Assembly (NCBI RefSeq): GCF_030548465.1
Contig: NZ_JAUOSF010000005.1
Coordinates: forward strand, 310,001 to 374,000
Direction: 5' to 3'
Source of the DNA: Tamlana sp. 2_MG-2023
Lineage (GTDB): Bacteria > Bacteroidota > Bacteroidia > Flavobacteriales > Flavobacteriaceae
DNA: 64,000 nt
Of the stretch, positions 33,401-42,754 are shown piece by piece. The position numbers and the translations under genes were made by a program. Within the stretch, counting starts at the first letter, position 1, and each line of letters starts with the position of its first letter. The notes beneath the pieces were generated by a model, which searched no databases, was not told the DNA's origin, and worked only from the letters and a program-made list of their open reading frames with translations.

Positions 33401-36075
33401 TGAAAATAAAACAAACCAAATACATGAAGCTGTCAGGTTTAGAACCACTAGTTCTAAACGAAAACAGCAATTTCATAAATGTAGGAGAGCGTACTAACGT
33501 TGCTGGATCTCGAAAATTTCTTCGTTTAATTAAGGAAGAAAAATACGATGAGGCTTTAGATATTGCACGTCACCAAGTAGATGGAGGAGCGCAAATAATT
33601 GATATCAATTTTGACGACGGACTAATTGATGGTAAAGAAGCCATGATTCGTTTTCTTAACTTGATTGCTGCCGAACCAGATATTTGTCGTGTGCCGATTA
33701 TGATTGATAGTTCCAAATGGGAAATTATCGAAGCCGGACTTCAAGTGGTGCAAGGGAAATGTGTGGTGAATTCTATTTCATTAAAGGAAGGGAAAGAGAA
33801 GTTCGTTCAAGAAGCGAAGCTGATAAAACGTTATGGTGCTGCTGTCATTGTGATGGCTTTTGATGAAGTTGGTCAAGCCGATAATTATGAGCGCCGTATA
33901 GAAATCGCTAAACGTTCGTATGATATTTTAGTGGATGAAGTTGGTTTTCCTTCAGAAGATATCATTTTCGATTTAAATATATTTCCTGTAGCAACAGGAA
34001 TGGATGAACACCGTAAAAATGCTATAGATTTCATTGAAGCCACACGCTGGGTTCGTGAAAACTTACCAAATGTAAGCGTGAGTGGTGGTGTGAGTAATGT
34101 ATCATTTTCATTTAGAGGAAATGATGGGGTTCGTGAAGCGATGCACTCGGTGTTTTTATATTACGCGATTCAAGCGGGAATGAATATGGGAATCGTTAAT
34201 CCTGCGCTTTTAGAAGTGTATGATGACATTCCGAAAGATTTATTAGAGCATATTGAAGATGTTATTTTAGACAGACGTGATGATGCTACCGAGCGTTTAT
34301 TAGATTTTGCTGAAACTGTAAAAGGTTCTAAAGTTGAAAAAGGTCTGGATTTATCATGGCGTGAAAACCCAATTCAAGATAGAATTACACATGCTTTAGT
34401 AAAAGGCATTGATGCTTTTATTATTGAAGATATTGAGCAAGCGAGACAAGAAGCAGAAAAACCTATTGATGTAATCGAAGGTCATTTAATGATTGGTATG
34501 AACGTGGTTGGCGATTTATTTGGTGCAGGAAAAATGTTTCTGCCTCAAGTAGTGAAATCGGCACGTGTGATGAAAAAAGCTGTAGGTTATTTAAACCCGT
34601 TTATTGAAGCTGAAAAAACAGATAAACAAGAGCCTGTTGGTAAAATTTTAATGGCGACTGTAAAAGGTGATGTTCACGATATTGGTAAAAATATTGTAAG
34701 TGTTGTTTTAGCGTGTAACAACTACGAAATTGTAGATTTAGGGGTTATGGTGCCGCCAGAAAAAATTATTGAAATGGCGATAAGTGAACGTGTTGACGCG
34801 ATTGGGTTATCAGGTTTAATTACACCGTCGCTTGATGAAATGGTGTATTTAGCAAAAGAAATGCAACGTCAGAATTTTGTATTGCCATTATTAATTGGTG
34901 GAGCAACAACGTCGAAAGCGCATACGGCTGTTAAAATAGACACACAGTATAATAATGCGGTTGTACACGTAAATGATGCTTCAAGAGCAGTAACTGTGGT
35001 TGGTGATTTGTTGAATAAGAAAACATCTCACGAATATGTGGCTAAAATGAAAGCTGATTATGATGAGTTTAGAACTAAGTTTTTAAAACGTGGTAAAGAA
35101 AAATCATATATTTCTATAGAAGAAGCGCGTAAACGAAAATATAAAATTGATTGGGAAACGTCTGAAATTGTTAAACCTAATGAGTTAGGGGTTCAGATGC
35201 TGAAACAAATTAGTTTAAAAGAATTAGTGCCGTTTATAGATTGGAGTCCGTTTTTTAGAAGCTGGGATTTACATGGTAAATTTCCAGATATTTTAACTGA
35301 TGACCTTGTTGGAGAGCAAGCCACAATCATGTATGAAGAAGCTCAAGTTATGATTCAGGAAATTATTGCTAAGCAATCGTTGAAGGCCAAAGCTGTTTTC
35401 GGATTGTTTGAAGCGAATTCGATAAACGATGATGATATTTCCATTCAGAAGAAAGGCGAAGAAATCGCTGTTTTTAGGACGTTGCGTCAGCAGTTAAAGA
35501 AACGCGAAGGTATTCCTAATCATGCCTTAGCTGATTTTATTGCTCCTAAAGATTCTGGTAAAAAAGATTATATGGGTGCTTTTTGTGTGGGTATTTTTGG
35601 CGCACAAGAATTAGCTGATAGTTATAGAGCTAAAGACGATGATTATAACGGGATTATGGCACAGGCCATCGCCGATAGATTTGCTGAAGCTTTCGCTGAA
35701 TATTTACACAAACAAATTCGCGTGAAACATTGGGGTTATGCTTCAAATGAAGATTTAACTAACGACGATTTAATTAAAGAAACTTATAAAGGTATTCGTC
35801 CGGCACCAGGTTATCCTGCTTGTCCAGATCATTTAGAAAAAGAAACCATTTGGGAGCTTTTAGATGTTGAAAAAATAATAGGAGTGACCCTTACTGAAAG
35901 TTTAGCCATGTGGCCAGCAGCAGCGGTTTCTGGTTATTATTTCGGGAATCCGGAAGCCAAGTATTTTGGTGTAGGGAAAATCACCGACGACCAAGTGACC
36001 GATTATTGTGAGCGTAAAGGGATTCCAAAGGATAAAGCTAGGAAGTGGTTGCATGCGAATATTGCTGATTCTTAA
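33400..36075 (+). CDS. metH: Methionine synthase, folate/cobalamin/activation part
   Basis: The 891-residue protein carries the remaining modules of MetH. Residues 1-about 330 are the pterin-binding barrel ([19 protein letters not shown]). A cap and Rossmann domain follow, with [12 protein letters not shown], the Asp-x-His-x-x-Gly motif whose His ligates cobalt. The SAM-dependent reactivation domain at the end has [15 protein letters not shown]. It transfers methyl from 5-methyl-tetrahydrofolate through cobalamin to homocysteine bound on the separate N-terminal protein. A cobalamin source is needed; no B12 synthesis genes are in the window. Confidence 0.95.
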   Translation: MKIKQTKYMKLSGLEPLVLNENSNFINVGERTNVAGSRKFLRLIKEEKYDEALDIARHQVDGGAQIIDINFDDGLIDGKEAMIRFLNLIAAEPDICRVPIMIDSSKWEIIEAGLQVVQGKCVVNSISLKEGKEKFVQEAKLIKRYGAAVIVMAFDEVGQADNYERRIEIAKRSYDILVDEVGFPSEDIIFDLNIFPVATGMDEHRKNAIDFIEATRWVRENLPNVSVSGGVSNVSFSFRGNDGVREAMHSVFLYYAIQAGMNMGIVNPALLEVYDDIPKDLLEHIEDVILDRRDDATERLLDFAETVKGSKVEKGLDLSWRENPIQDRITHALVKGIDAFIIEDIEQARQEAEKPIDVIEGHLMIGMNVVGDLFGAGKMFLPQVVKSARVMKKAVGYLNPFIEAEKTDKQEPVGKILMATVKGDVHDIGKNIVSVVLACNNYEIVDLGVMVPPEKIIEMAISERVDAIGLSGLITPSLDEMVYLAKEMQRQNFVLPLLIGGATTSKAHTAVKIDTQYNNAVVHVNDASRAVTVVGDLLNKKTSHEYVAKMKADYDEFRTKFLKRGKEKSYISIEEARKRKYKIDWETSEIVKPNELGVQMLKQISLKELVPFIDWSPFFRSWDLHGKFPDILTDDLVGEQATIMYEEAQVMIQEIIAKQSLKAKAVFGLFEANSINDDDISIQKKGEEIAVFRTLRQQLKKREGIPNHALADFIAPKDSGKKDYMGAFCVGIFGAQELADSYRAKDDDYNGIMAQAIADRFAEAFAEYLHKQIRVKHWGYASNEDLTNDDLIKETYKGIRPAPGYPACPDHLEKETIWELLDVEKIIGVTLTESLAMWPAAAVSGYYFGNPEAKYFGVGKITDDQVTDYCERKGIPKDKARKWLHANIADS

Positions 36076-36089
36076 AAAAAGAAAAAACG

Positions 36090-36335
36090 ATGAGTTTTAT
36101 AGAATTAACACTGGGGAGTTATATTATTTCTCATGGGTACGATACCAAAAAGAATAAGGAGATTTTAGAACACGTAAAATCTGATTCTTTTGCTAAAAAG
36201 TGTATTGCGGTTTCGCGAATAAAATCGCTTAGTGAAACGTATGTTCTAACCGATTATGTAGATGGCAGATGGATATACTGGGAATATGAAGAGAATTATA
36301 AAGACGTAATGCAACAACTAGTAAGTCTGCGTTAG
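36090..36335 (+). CDS. Small protein of unknown function in the metH operon
   Basis: An 81-residue soluble protein (MSFIELTLGSYIIS..., IYWEYEENYKDVMQQL) with no motif I recognise. It follows the large metH gene by 14 bp in the same direction, so it is probably translated from the same mRNA. Its stop codon TAG lies inside the structured repeat that begins at 36329. Predicted as real from spacing and coding character; no function can be given. Confidence 0.6.
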   Translation: MSFIELTLGSYIISHGYDTKKNKEILEHVKSDSFAKKCIAVSRIKSLSETYVLTDYVDGRWIYWEYEENYKDVMQQLVSLR

Positions 36336-36403
36336 GGATAGTAGTGGAAAGCCCGCAGTGCAACGAGGACTTGTAACGGATAGCCCGACCCTTGCGGTAA
36401 CGC
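36329..36403 (+). ncRNA. Structured intergenic element, second copy (possibly flavo-1)
   Basis: Closed by GCGTTA (36329-36334) and TAACGC (36398-36403), with TTAGGGATAGTAGTGG, GCCCGCAGTGC and AACGGATAGCCCGACCC inside, in the same order as the copy at 17541-17629. Loop sequences differ but the paired ends co-vary (GGCATT/AATGCC there), which argues for selection on RNA structure. It lies between the 81-residue gene and metF. Confidence 0.6.
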
Positions 36404-36469
36404 CCAATAAATACAAAGAAATCATTAGTGAATTCGTTGTAAAGGAAAATTAAAATTAATATTGATGAG

Positions 36470-36489
36470 ATTCCCACCTTCGTGGGAAT
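36470..36489. repeat. REP-like palindrome before metF
   Basis: ATTCCCACCTTCGTGGGAAT followed by GACAAAAAATA, ending 15 bases before the metF ATG. It is the cleanest member of the family, with a UUCG-type loop (CCUUCG). Confidence 0.8.
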
Positions 36490-36504
36490 GACAAAAAATA
36501 GCTG

Positions 36505-37461
36505 ATGAAAGTAACAGATCACATAAAAAAAGCAAACGGAAAAACATTATTTTCTTTTGAAGTTATTCCACCGCAAAAGGGGAAAAATATTCAAGATTTA
36601 TACAATAATATTGATCCGTTAATGGAGTTTAATCCGCCATTTATAGATGTAACAACTTCTAGAGAGGAGTTTGTTTATGTAGATAAGGGCAACGGGCTTC
36701 TAGAAAAACGCATTACACGTATGCGTCCGGGAACTGTTGGTATTTGTGCTTCTATTATGCATAAATATAAGGTGGATGCCATTCCGCACTTGCTTTGTGG
36801 CGGATTTACTAAAGAGGAAACTGAATATGTGTTAGTCGATTGTCACTATTTAGGTATTGATAATGTCGTGGCTTTACGTGGTGATGCTAGAAAAGACGAG
36901 TCATATTTTATCCCTACAAAAGATGGAAACGCTTATGCTAGTGAATTGGTTCAGCAAATTTCAAACTTGAATAAAGGTCAGTACTTACACGATGATATTA
37001 AGGTAGAACACAACTACGATTTTTGTGTGGGTGTGGCAGGATATCCAGAAAAACACATGGAATCACCGTCGTTAACTACCGATTTAAAACGCTTAAAAGC
37101 AAAAGTTGATGCTGGAGCAGATTACGTGGTGACGCAGATGTTTTTTGATAATCAGAAGTATTTCGATTTTGTTGCTAAGGCTAGAGAAATAGGGGTTACG
37201 ATTCCAATTATTCCAGGGATTAAACCTTTAGCTGTGAAGCGTCATTTACAAATTTTACCACAGGTGTTTAAAATAGATTTACCAGAGGATCTTATTGAAG
37301 CTGTAGAGGGCTGTAAAGACAATAAGGCTGTGCGTCAAGTAGGTATTGAGTTTGCTATTCAGCAATCTAAAGAACTTAGAGATGCTGGTGTGCCATTTTT
37401 ACATTATTATTCTATGGGGAAAAGTGACAACGTGCAGGCGATCGCATCGGCATTGTTTTAA
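36505..37461 (+). CDS. metF: 5,10-methylenetetrahydrofolate reductase
   Basis: The 318-residue FAD enzyme makes 5-methyl-tetrahydrofolate, the methyl donor for MetH encoded just upstream. The opening LFSFEVIPPQKG carries the catalytic Glu of the E-x-x-P-P motif; HLLCGGFTKEETEYVL, NVVALRGDARKDE and GADYVVTQMFFDNQKYFDF are typical. It follows the metH genes with a 170-bp gap containing a structured element and a palindrome, and probably belongs to the same SAM-controlled unit. Confidence 0.96.
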   Translation: MKVTDHIKKANGKTLFSFEVIPPQKGKNIQDLYNNIDPLMEFNPPFIDVTTSREEFVYVDKGNGLLEKRITRMRPGTVGICASIMHKYKVDAIPHLLCGGFTKEETEYVLVDCHYLGIDNVVALRGDARKDESYFIPTKDGNAYASELVQQISNLNKGQYLHDDIKVEHNYDFCVGVAGYPEKHMESPSLTTDLKRLKAKVDAGADYVVTQMFFDNQKYFDFVAKAREIGVTIPIIPGIKPLAVKRHLQILPQVFKIDLPEDLIEAVEGCKDNKAVRQVGIEFAIQQSKELRDAGVPFLHYYSMGKSDNVQAIASALF

Positions 37462-37494
37462 TTTCATTTACATTTGCCGAATATAAAATTGTTG

Positions 37495-38592
37495 ATGAAG
37501 TATTACCTGTTTTGTTTGTGTTGTTTATTTTGTACTCTGGGTTTTGGGCAAGATAAAAAACATACGTCTACAATAGATTTAAATTATTTCTACGGAAATA
37601 TTGCTGAACACAATCCAGATATATCTCATTTAATTACGGGCCACCCGGAAGGTTTTATGTTGAGCTGGAACCGCAAAACGTTTGGTTTTGAAGACTGGGA
37701 GCAGCGCTACAATTATCCTGATTTGGGGGTGACCTACGCCTACCAGAATATGAAAAATGAGTACTTGGGAAGCTTGGCTGCCTTGTATGCGCATTACAAT
37801 CTATACTTTTTAAATCGCCATCTCATGCTTCGTTTGGGACAAGGTATTGCATACACAGACAGCCCATATGATAAGGAGACTAATTACCGAAATGTGGCTT
37901 ATGGTTCTCATCTATTGAGCAGTACTTTTTTGATGCTTAATTATCGAAAGGAACGTATTTTCGATAGATTCGGACTTCAAGCGGGGTTAACTTTAATTCA
38001 TTATTCAAACGGAAGTTTTAAATCGCCCAATACAAGCACAAATTCTTTATTGTTAAACGTCGGACTTACGTATAATATTGATGAAGACCCTCTAGAATAT
38101 CAGTATACGTTAGCGGAAAACGATAGAAAATTCACTGAACCTTTTCGATTTAATTTTACCTTCAGTTCGGGAGTCACAGAAAGTGATGTTGTTGGTAGCG
38201 GGCAGTTTCCGTTTTACACCTTATCGGCAGCTGTAGATAAAAGGATTACGCGAAAAAGTGCGTTTCAATTAGGAACCGAAGTGTTTTTTGCCATGGCATT
38301 GAAAGAGCTTATAGAATATTATAGCGTCGCTTATCCCGAGGAAGATATTTCAGGTGATGAAGACTATAAACGTGTTGGTGTGTTTGTAGGGCATGAGCTA
38401 TTTATTAATAAGTTGTCTATAATAGGGCAACTCGGTTACTATGCCTATTACCCTTATGATTTTGAAGGTCGTGTGTATTTAAGACTGGGGATGAAGCAAT
38501 ATTTTGGAAAACGGATGTTTGGAAAAATAAGCATCAAATCACATGGTGCAAAAGCAGAAGCTGTTGAATTTGGGGTTGGAATAAGGATATGA
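37495..38592 (+). CDS. PagL-like acyloxyacyl/lipid A deacylase, outer membrane
   Basis: I prefer the ATG at 37495, which opens directly on a signal peptide (MKYYLFCLCCLFCTLGFGQ), over the TTG at 37474. The mature 365-residue-class protein has alternating hydrophobic strands of an outer-membrane barrel. HYSNGSFKSPNTSTNS matches the active-site motif H-x-S-N...P-N of PagL lipid A 3-O-deacylases, with catalytic His and Ser. It is longer than proteobacterial PagL (about 170 residues), with an extra C-terminal half of unknown role. The stop overlaps the next start by 4 bp. Confidence 0.75.
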   Translation: MKYYLFCLCCLFCTLGFGQDKKHTSTIDLNYFYGNIAEHNPDISHLITGHPEGFMLSWNRKTFGFEDWEQRYNYPDLGVTYAYQNMKNEYLGSLAALYAHYNLYFLNRHLMLRLGQGIAYTDSPYDKETNYRNVAYGSHLLSSTFLMLNYRKERIFDRFGLQAGLTLIHYSNGSFKSPNTSTNSLLLNVGLTYNIDEDPLEYQYTLAENDRKFTEPFRFNFTFSSGVTESDVVGSGQFPFYTLSAAVDKRITRKSAFQLGTEVFFAMALKELIEYYSVAYPEEDISGDEDYKRVGVFVGHELFINKLSIIGQLGYYAYYPYDFEGRVYLRLGMKQYFGKRMFGKISIKSHGAKAEAVEFGVGIRI

Positions 38593-39335
38593 AGAAATTA
38601 TTATACATATGTGTTTTAGGACTCCTTTTAGCTTGCGATAGCGAATCGGCAAACAATTGTTTTCAAACCACAGGAGACCTTATTCAAAAAGAAATCCAGT
38701 TGGATGAATTTGAAACTATTTTTGTAAATAAAGATATCGAACTCATTATTAAAGAAGGTCCTATTCAAAAAGTACTTATAGAAACAGGTAAAAATTTAAT
38801 GCCTGACGTGACAGCTACGGTTGAAAACGGCAAGTTAACTTTGATCGATAATAATAGCTGTAATTTGATTCGCGATTACGAACCGACAAGAGTATATGTC
38901 ACTTCACCAAATATTACAGAAATACGAAGTTCTACGCAACGCGATATCAAATCAGATGGTGTTTTAACCTACCCAGATTTAACCATTTTATCTGAAAATT
39001 ATGGAGCTCCTGGAACCTACACTAACGCTGATTTCTATTTGGAAGTAGATAACGAAAGATTAACGTTTGTATTTAATAACTTGTCGAATGCTTACGTTAC
39101 AGGAAATACAGAAAATTTGAGTGTGACTTTTGCAGCTGGAACCTCTCGTTTTGAAGGCCGTGAACTAATTGCACAAAAAATATGGGCTTATAATAGAAGT
39201 TCAAATGACATCATAATAAACCCGTACCAAGAACTTAAAGGAAAGATCTCGAGTACGGGTGATATTATTTCTGTTAACAAACCTCCAATTGTAGAGGTTG
39301 AAGAAGTTTACGAAGGACGATTAATTTTTGAATAA
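38589..39335 (+). CDS. Head-GIN (DUF2807) lipoprotein
   Basis: A 248-residue protein with lipobox LLLAC and then CDSESAN. The body follows the head-GIN/DUF2807 pattern: FETIFVNKDIELIIKEG, VLIETGKNLMPDVTATVENG, GKLTLIDNN and repeated beta segments predicted to form a right-handed beta solenoid. These envelope proteins are widespread in Bacteroidetes and their role is unknown. It is translationally coupled to the PagL-like gene. Its last 15 bp overlap the 3' end of ackA on the opposite strand. Confidence 0.8.
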   Translation: MKKLLYICVLGLLLACDSESANNCFQTTGDLIQKEIQLDEFETIFVNKDIELIIKEGPIQKVLIETGKNLMPDVTATVENGKLTLIDNNSCNLIRDYEPTRVYVTSPNITEIRSSTQRDIKSDGVLTYPDLTILSENYGAPGTYTNADFYLEVDNERLTFVFNNLSNAYVTGNTENLSVTFAAGTSRFEGRELIAQKIWAYNRSSNDIIINPYQELKGKISSTGDIISVNKPPIVEVEEVYEGRLIFE

Positions 39336-40508
39336 ATCTACCGATTGCTTCGCGATTTCTAACTCTTCATTCGTTGGAATGATAAGAATTTTAGTTTTTG
39401 AAGTTGGTAAACTAATCTCACGAATATCGCCAGAACGTTTTTTGTTTTCTTCTTTATTTAATTCTAATCCGAAGTAATCCATGTCTTCACAAACCATCTC
39501 ACGGATTAAATCGGAGTTTTCTCCAATACCCGCTGTAAATACTATGGCGTCAATTCCGTTTAAAACGGCAGCATAACTACCAATGTACTTTTTAATACGG
39601 TAGGTGTTCATTTCTAATGCTAACTGACATTCTTTATTGCCTTTAGCAGCTTCAGCTTGAATATCCCTTAAATCACTATAGCCTGTTAAACCTAGCATAC
39701 CACTTTTCTTCTGTAAAAGGGTATTGATATCATCAACGCTATAATCTAATTTAGAAGCCAGGTGAAATACAACCGACGGATCGATAGCTCCAGAACGTGT
39801 TCCCATGATTAAACCATCTAAAGGTGTTAACCCCATAGAGTGATCGATACTTTTTCCGTCTTTAACAGCCGTCATACTACAACCATTTCCTAAGTGAATT
39901 GTGATGATTTTTGATTCTTTTTTACCAAGAAATTCAATGGCTTTTTCAGAAACATATTTATGACTTGTTCCGTGGAAACCATATAAACGAATGTTGTGTT
40001 CGGTTACAAATTCCTTAGCAATCGCATATCTATAGGCTTGTTCTGGAATGGTTTGATGGAAAGCCGTATCAAAAACAGCCACTTGTTTCGCTTTAGAGAA
40101 AATAGTTTCAGCAACCTCTATCCCTTCAAAATTAGCAGGGTTGTGAAGTGGTGCTAAACTAAAAAGACCTTTTATTTGTTCTTTAACTTTTGGCGTGATC
40201 TCAGTTGTTTTATCAAAAAGTGACCCGCCTTGAACCACACGGTGGCCTACAATATCAATATCGTCTGCCGATTTGATAATGCCTGTTTTAGCATCTAAAA
40301 GTTGTTCAGATAGTAATGATAAACCTTCTTTATGGTTTAATATTGGTGTTTCAAGTTCAATTTTATCGTTGTCCGTTTTATAGATAAATTTGGCATCATC
40401 CATACCAATACGTTCTATAAGTCCAGAGCATAAAATAGTGGCTTCTGGCATAGAAAACAATTGAAATTTCAGTGATGAACTTCCTGAGTTTAAAATAAGT
40501 ACTTGCAT
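39321..40508 (-). CDS. ackA: Acetate kinase
   Basis: A 395-residue ASKHA-fold kinase that interconverts acetyl phosphate and acetate with ATP formation. NSGSSSLKFQLF at the N-terminus, FDTAFHQTIPEQAYRYA, RLYGFHGTSHKYV and HLGNGCSMTAVKDGKS are the acetate kinase signatures. It lies 2 bp after pta, with which it forms the overflow pathway from acetyl-CoA to acetate. Its 3' end overlaps that of the convergent head-GIN lipoprotein gene by 15 bp, so no terminator separates them. Confidence 0.97.
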   Translation of the reverse strand: MQVLILNSGSSSLKFQLFSMPEATILCSGLIERIGMDDAKFIYKTDNDKIELETPILNHKEGLSLLSEQLLDAKTGIIKSADDIDIVGHRVVQGGSLFDKTTEITPKVKEQIKGLFSLAPLHNPANFEGIEVAETIFSKAKQVAVFDTAFHQTIPEQAYRYAIAKEFVTEHNIRLYGFHGTSHKYVSEKAIEFLGKKESKIITIHLGNGCSMTAVKDGKSIDHSMGLTPLDGLIMGTRSGAIDPSVVFHLASKLDYSVDDINTLLQKKSGMLGLTGYSDLRDIQAEAAKGNKECQLALEMNTYRIKKYIGSYAAVLNGIDAIVFTAGIGENSDLIREMVCEDMDYFGLELNKEENKKRSGDIREISLPTSKTKILIIPTNEELEIAKQSVDLFKN

Positions 40509-40510
40509 TT

Positions 40511-42601
40511 TTATATATCTTGAGCTTGAATTGCTGTTATTATTACTGTACTGTAAATATCATCTGCAGTACAACCTCTACTTAAATCGTTAACCGGTTT
40601 GTTTAAACCTTGTAACATAGGGCCAATAGCTAAGGCACCAGTTTCTCTTTGTACAGCTTTGTACGTGTTGTTTCCTGTGTTTAAGTCAGGGAAAACTAAA
40701 ACACTCGCTTGTCCTGCAACTTCAGAATCTGGTAATTTGCTTTTTCCGATACGCATATCTACTGCTGCATCGTATTGAATAGGCCCTTCAATTTTCATAT
40801 GAGGCGCTTTTTCTTTAGCAATTTCAGTTGCTTTTCTTACTTTATCAACTTCTTCACCTTTTCCTGAAGAACCAGAAGAATAAGATAATAAGGCTACCTT
40901 AGGTTCTACACCAAAATCTTGAGCTGTTTGAGCAGATGAAATAGCGATTTCAGCCAGTTGTTCTGCATTAGGGTTCGGATTAATGGCACAGTCACCAAAT
41001 ATAGACACACGATCTTCTAAGCACATAAAGAATACAGAAGACACAATGTTGACACCTGGCTTCGTTTTAATAAATTGAAGTGCTGGTCTTAAGGTGTGTT
41101 GTGTAGTGTGAACAGCCCCAGAAACCATACCATCTGCATGACCTTTGTGAATCATCATGGTTGCGAAGTATGATACATCACACATGGTATCTTTAGCCAT
41201 TTGAAGGTTAACGTTTTTATGTTTTCTTAATTCGTAAAACGTATTTGCATAATCTTCATAATGCTCCGATTCTTGTGGCATCACAACATTCACATCCTTT
41301 AAATCTAAAGGAATGTCTTGTCTTGTAATAACCTCTTGAATCTTATCTTTTTCACCAATTAAGGTTAATTTAACAACGTGTGCATCAATTAATCTTGCAG
41401 CCGCTCTTAAAACACGTTCGTCGTAACCTTCTGGTAAAACAATGTGTTTTTTGTTTTTTAACGCACGTTGTAACAAGTTGTATTGAAACATTCTAGGTGT
41501 GAAAATTCCAGATTTAAAGGTGATTAAATCATTCGCCAATTTATCAGTATTCACGTGTTTTTCAAACGTTGCAATAGAAGTTTCTATTTTTTCGATGTTA
41601 TCGGCGTAAATTTTTGTTTTAATCTTACCAATTTTATTGGTTATCGAGAATGTGCCTTCTTTTGCACTAATAATTGGAACAACGCCGTTAAGACCTTCAA
41701 TTAACTTTAAAATGGTGTCTTCAGGAATTAAACCTCCTGTTAATACAATTCCGGCTACTTTAGGGTAATTTTTAGATACGTGTGCTTGTAAGCCTCCTAA
41801 AATAATATCGGCTCTATCGCCAGCAGTAATAATTAAACAGTCGTCTTTTATGTGATTTAAAAAATTACGCAATTGCATAGTCCCTAAAATAGCACTGTCC
41901 ACTTGATTATTTAGCATGTCTTTACCGAAAAGGACTTCTCCATCAACGTTTTTGATGATTTCTTTGATTGTTGGATTTGCTAAACTCGCAATCTTAGGGA
42001 TAACCGTAATATCAGTATCTCCTCCAATTCTATCCTTTAATAGGACTTTTAAATCGTTAACGTCGGAAGGAGCAACCTTATTTGCCATGATAGACAGTAC
42101 ATCTACTTCTTCTTTAAAAGTATCATAAGCCAACTGTACATTGTCTGTGATTTCTGAAATTAGTAAATTATCGCCACGAGAAACTAGAATAACTGGAAGA
42201 CTCAAGTTTTTAGCAATAAGTGTATTTATATCTAGCTCCAAACTCGAATTTTCATGAGAGAAATCAGTGCCTTCTACAAGAATAAAATCAAAACGTTCTT
42301 CTAGATGTTTATATTTTTTTATCACTTCGTCAATAACATCTCCAGCTTTGCCTTTGTTGTATAAATCGAGAACTTCACTACGCTTAAATGCGAATGTTTT
42401 TTTGTAATTGAGATCAATTTCGAAATAAGACATCACCGTATCAATGTGGTTGTCTACTTCGCCTGCTTCAGTGTCTTCAATAATAGGTCTGAAGTATCCT
42501 ACTTTCGCTGTTTTTCCTAATAGCATACGCATTAAACCAAGTACAACGACAGATTTTCCGCTGTTAGGTTCAATAGTTGCTACATAAATACCTTTACTCA
42601 T
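40511..42601 (-). CDS. pta: Phosphate acetyltransferase
   Basis: The long 696-residue form. Residues 1-about 220 are a P-loop domain related to dethiobiotin synthetase (GIYVATIEPNSGKSVVVLG), a DRTGG domain follows (AGDRADIILGG), and residues of about 370-696 are the catalytic phosphotransacetylase (LPEGYDERVLRAAARL, LSYSSGSSGKGEEVDKV, GPIQYDAAVD). It exchanges acetyl-CoA and acetyl phosphate. The first two domains are regulatory in enterobacterial Pta. ackA follows 2 bp later. Confidence 0.96.
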   Translation of the reverse strand: MSKGIYVATIEPNSGKSVVVLGLMRMLLGKTAKVGYFRPIIEDTEAGEVDNHIDTVMSYFEIDLNYKKTFAFKRSEVLDLYNKGKAGDVIDEVIKKYKHLEERFDFILVEGTDFSHENSSLELDINTLIAKNLSLPVILVSRGDNLLISEITDNVQLAYDTFKEEVDVLSIMANKVAPSDVNDLKVLLKDRIGGDTDITVIPKIASLANPTIKEIIKNVDGEVLFGKDMLNNQVDSAILGTMQLRNFLNHIKDDCLIITAGDRADIILGGLQAHVSKNYPKVAGIVLTGGLIPEDTILKLIEGLNGVVPIISAKEGTFSITNKIGKIKTKIYADNIEKIETSIATFEKHVNTDKLANDLITFKSGIFTPRMFQYNLLQRALKNKKHIVLPEGYDERVLRAAARLIDAHVVKLTLIGEKDKIQEVITRQDIPLDLKDVNVVMPQESEHYEDYANTFYELRKHKNVNLQMAKDTMCDVSYFATMMIHKGHADGMVSGAVHTTQHTLRPALQFIKTKPGVNIVSSVFFMCLEDRVSIFGDCAINPNPNAEQLAEIAISSAQTAQDFGVEPKVALLSYSSGSSGKGEEVDKVRKATEIAKEKAPHMKIEGPIQYDAAVDMRIGKSKLPDSEVAGQASVLVFPDLNTGNNTYKAVQRETGALAIGPMLQGLNKPVNDLSRGCTADDIYSTVIITAIQAQDI

Positions 42602-42754
42602 GTTGTGTTTTTTCTAATTTAACAAGATTAATTTATTTCATTTTTGACGTAAATGAATCAATTTAAGTTGCTAAAGGATTATTTTCCTTTCGCAAAATTA
42701 GTAGGTAGTTGTTTGGATAAAGATGACTTTTGTCATAATCGGAATTTAAGGTAG

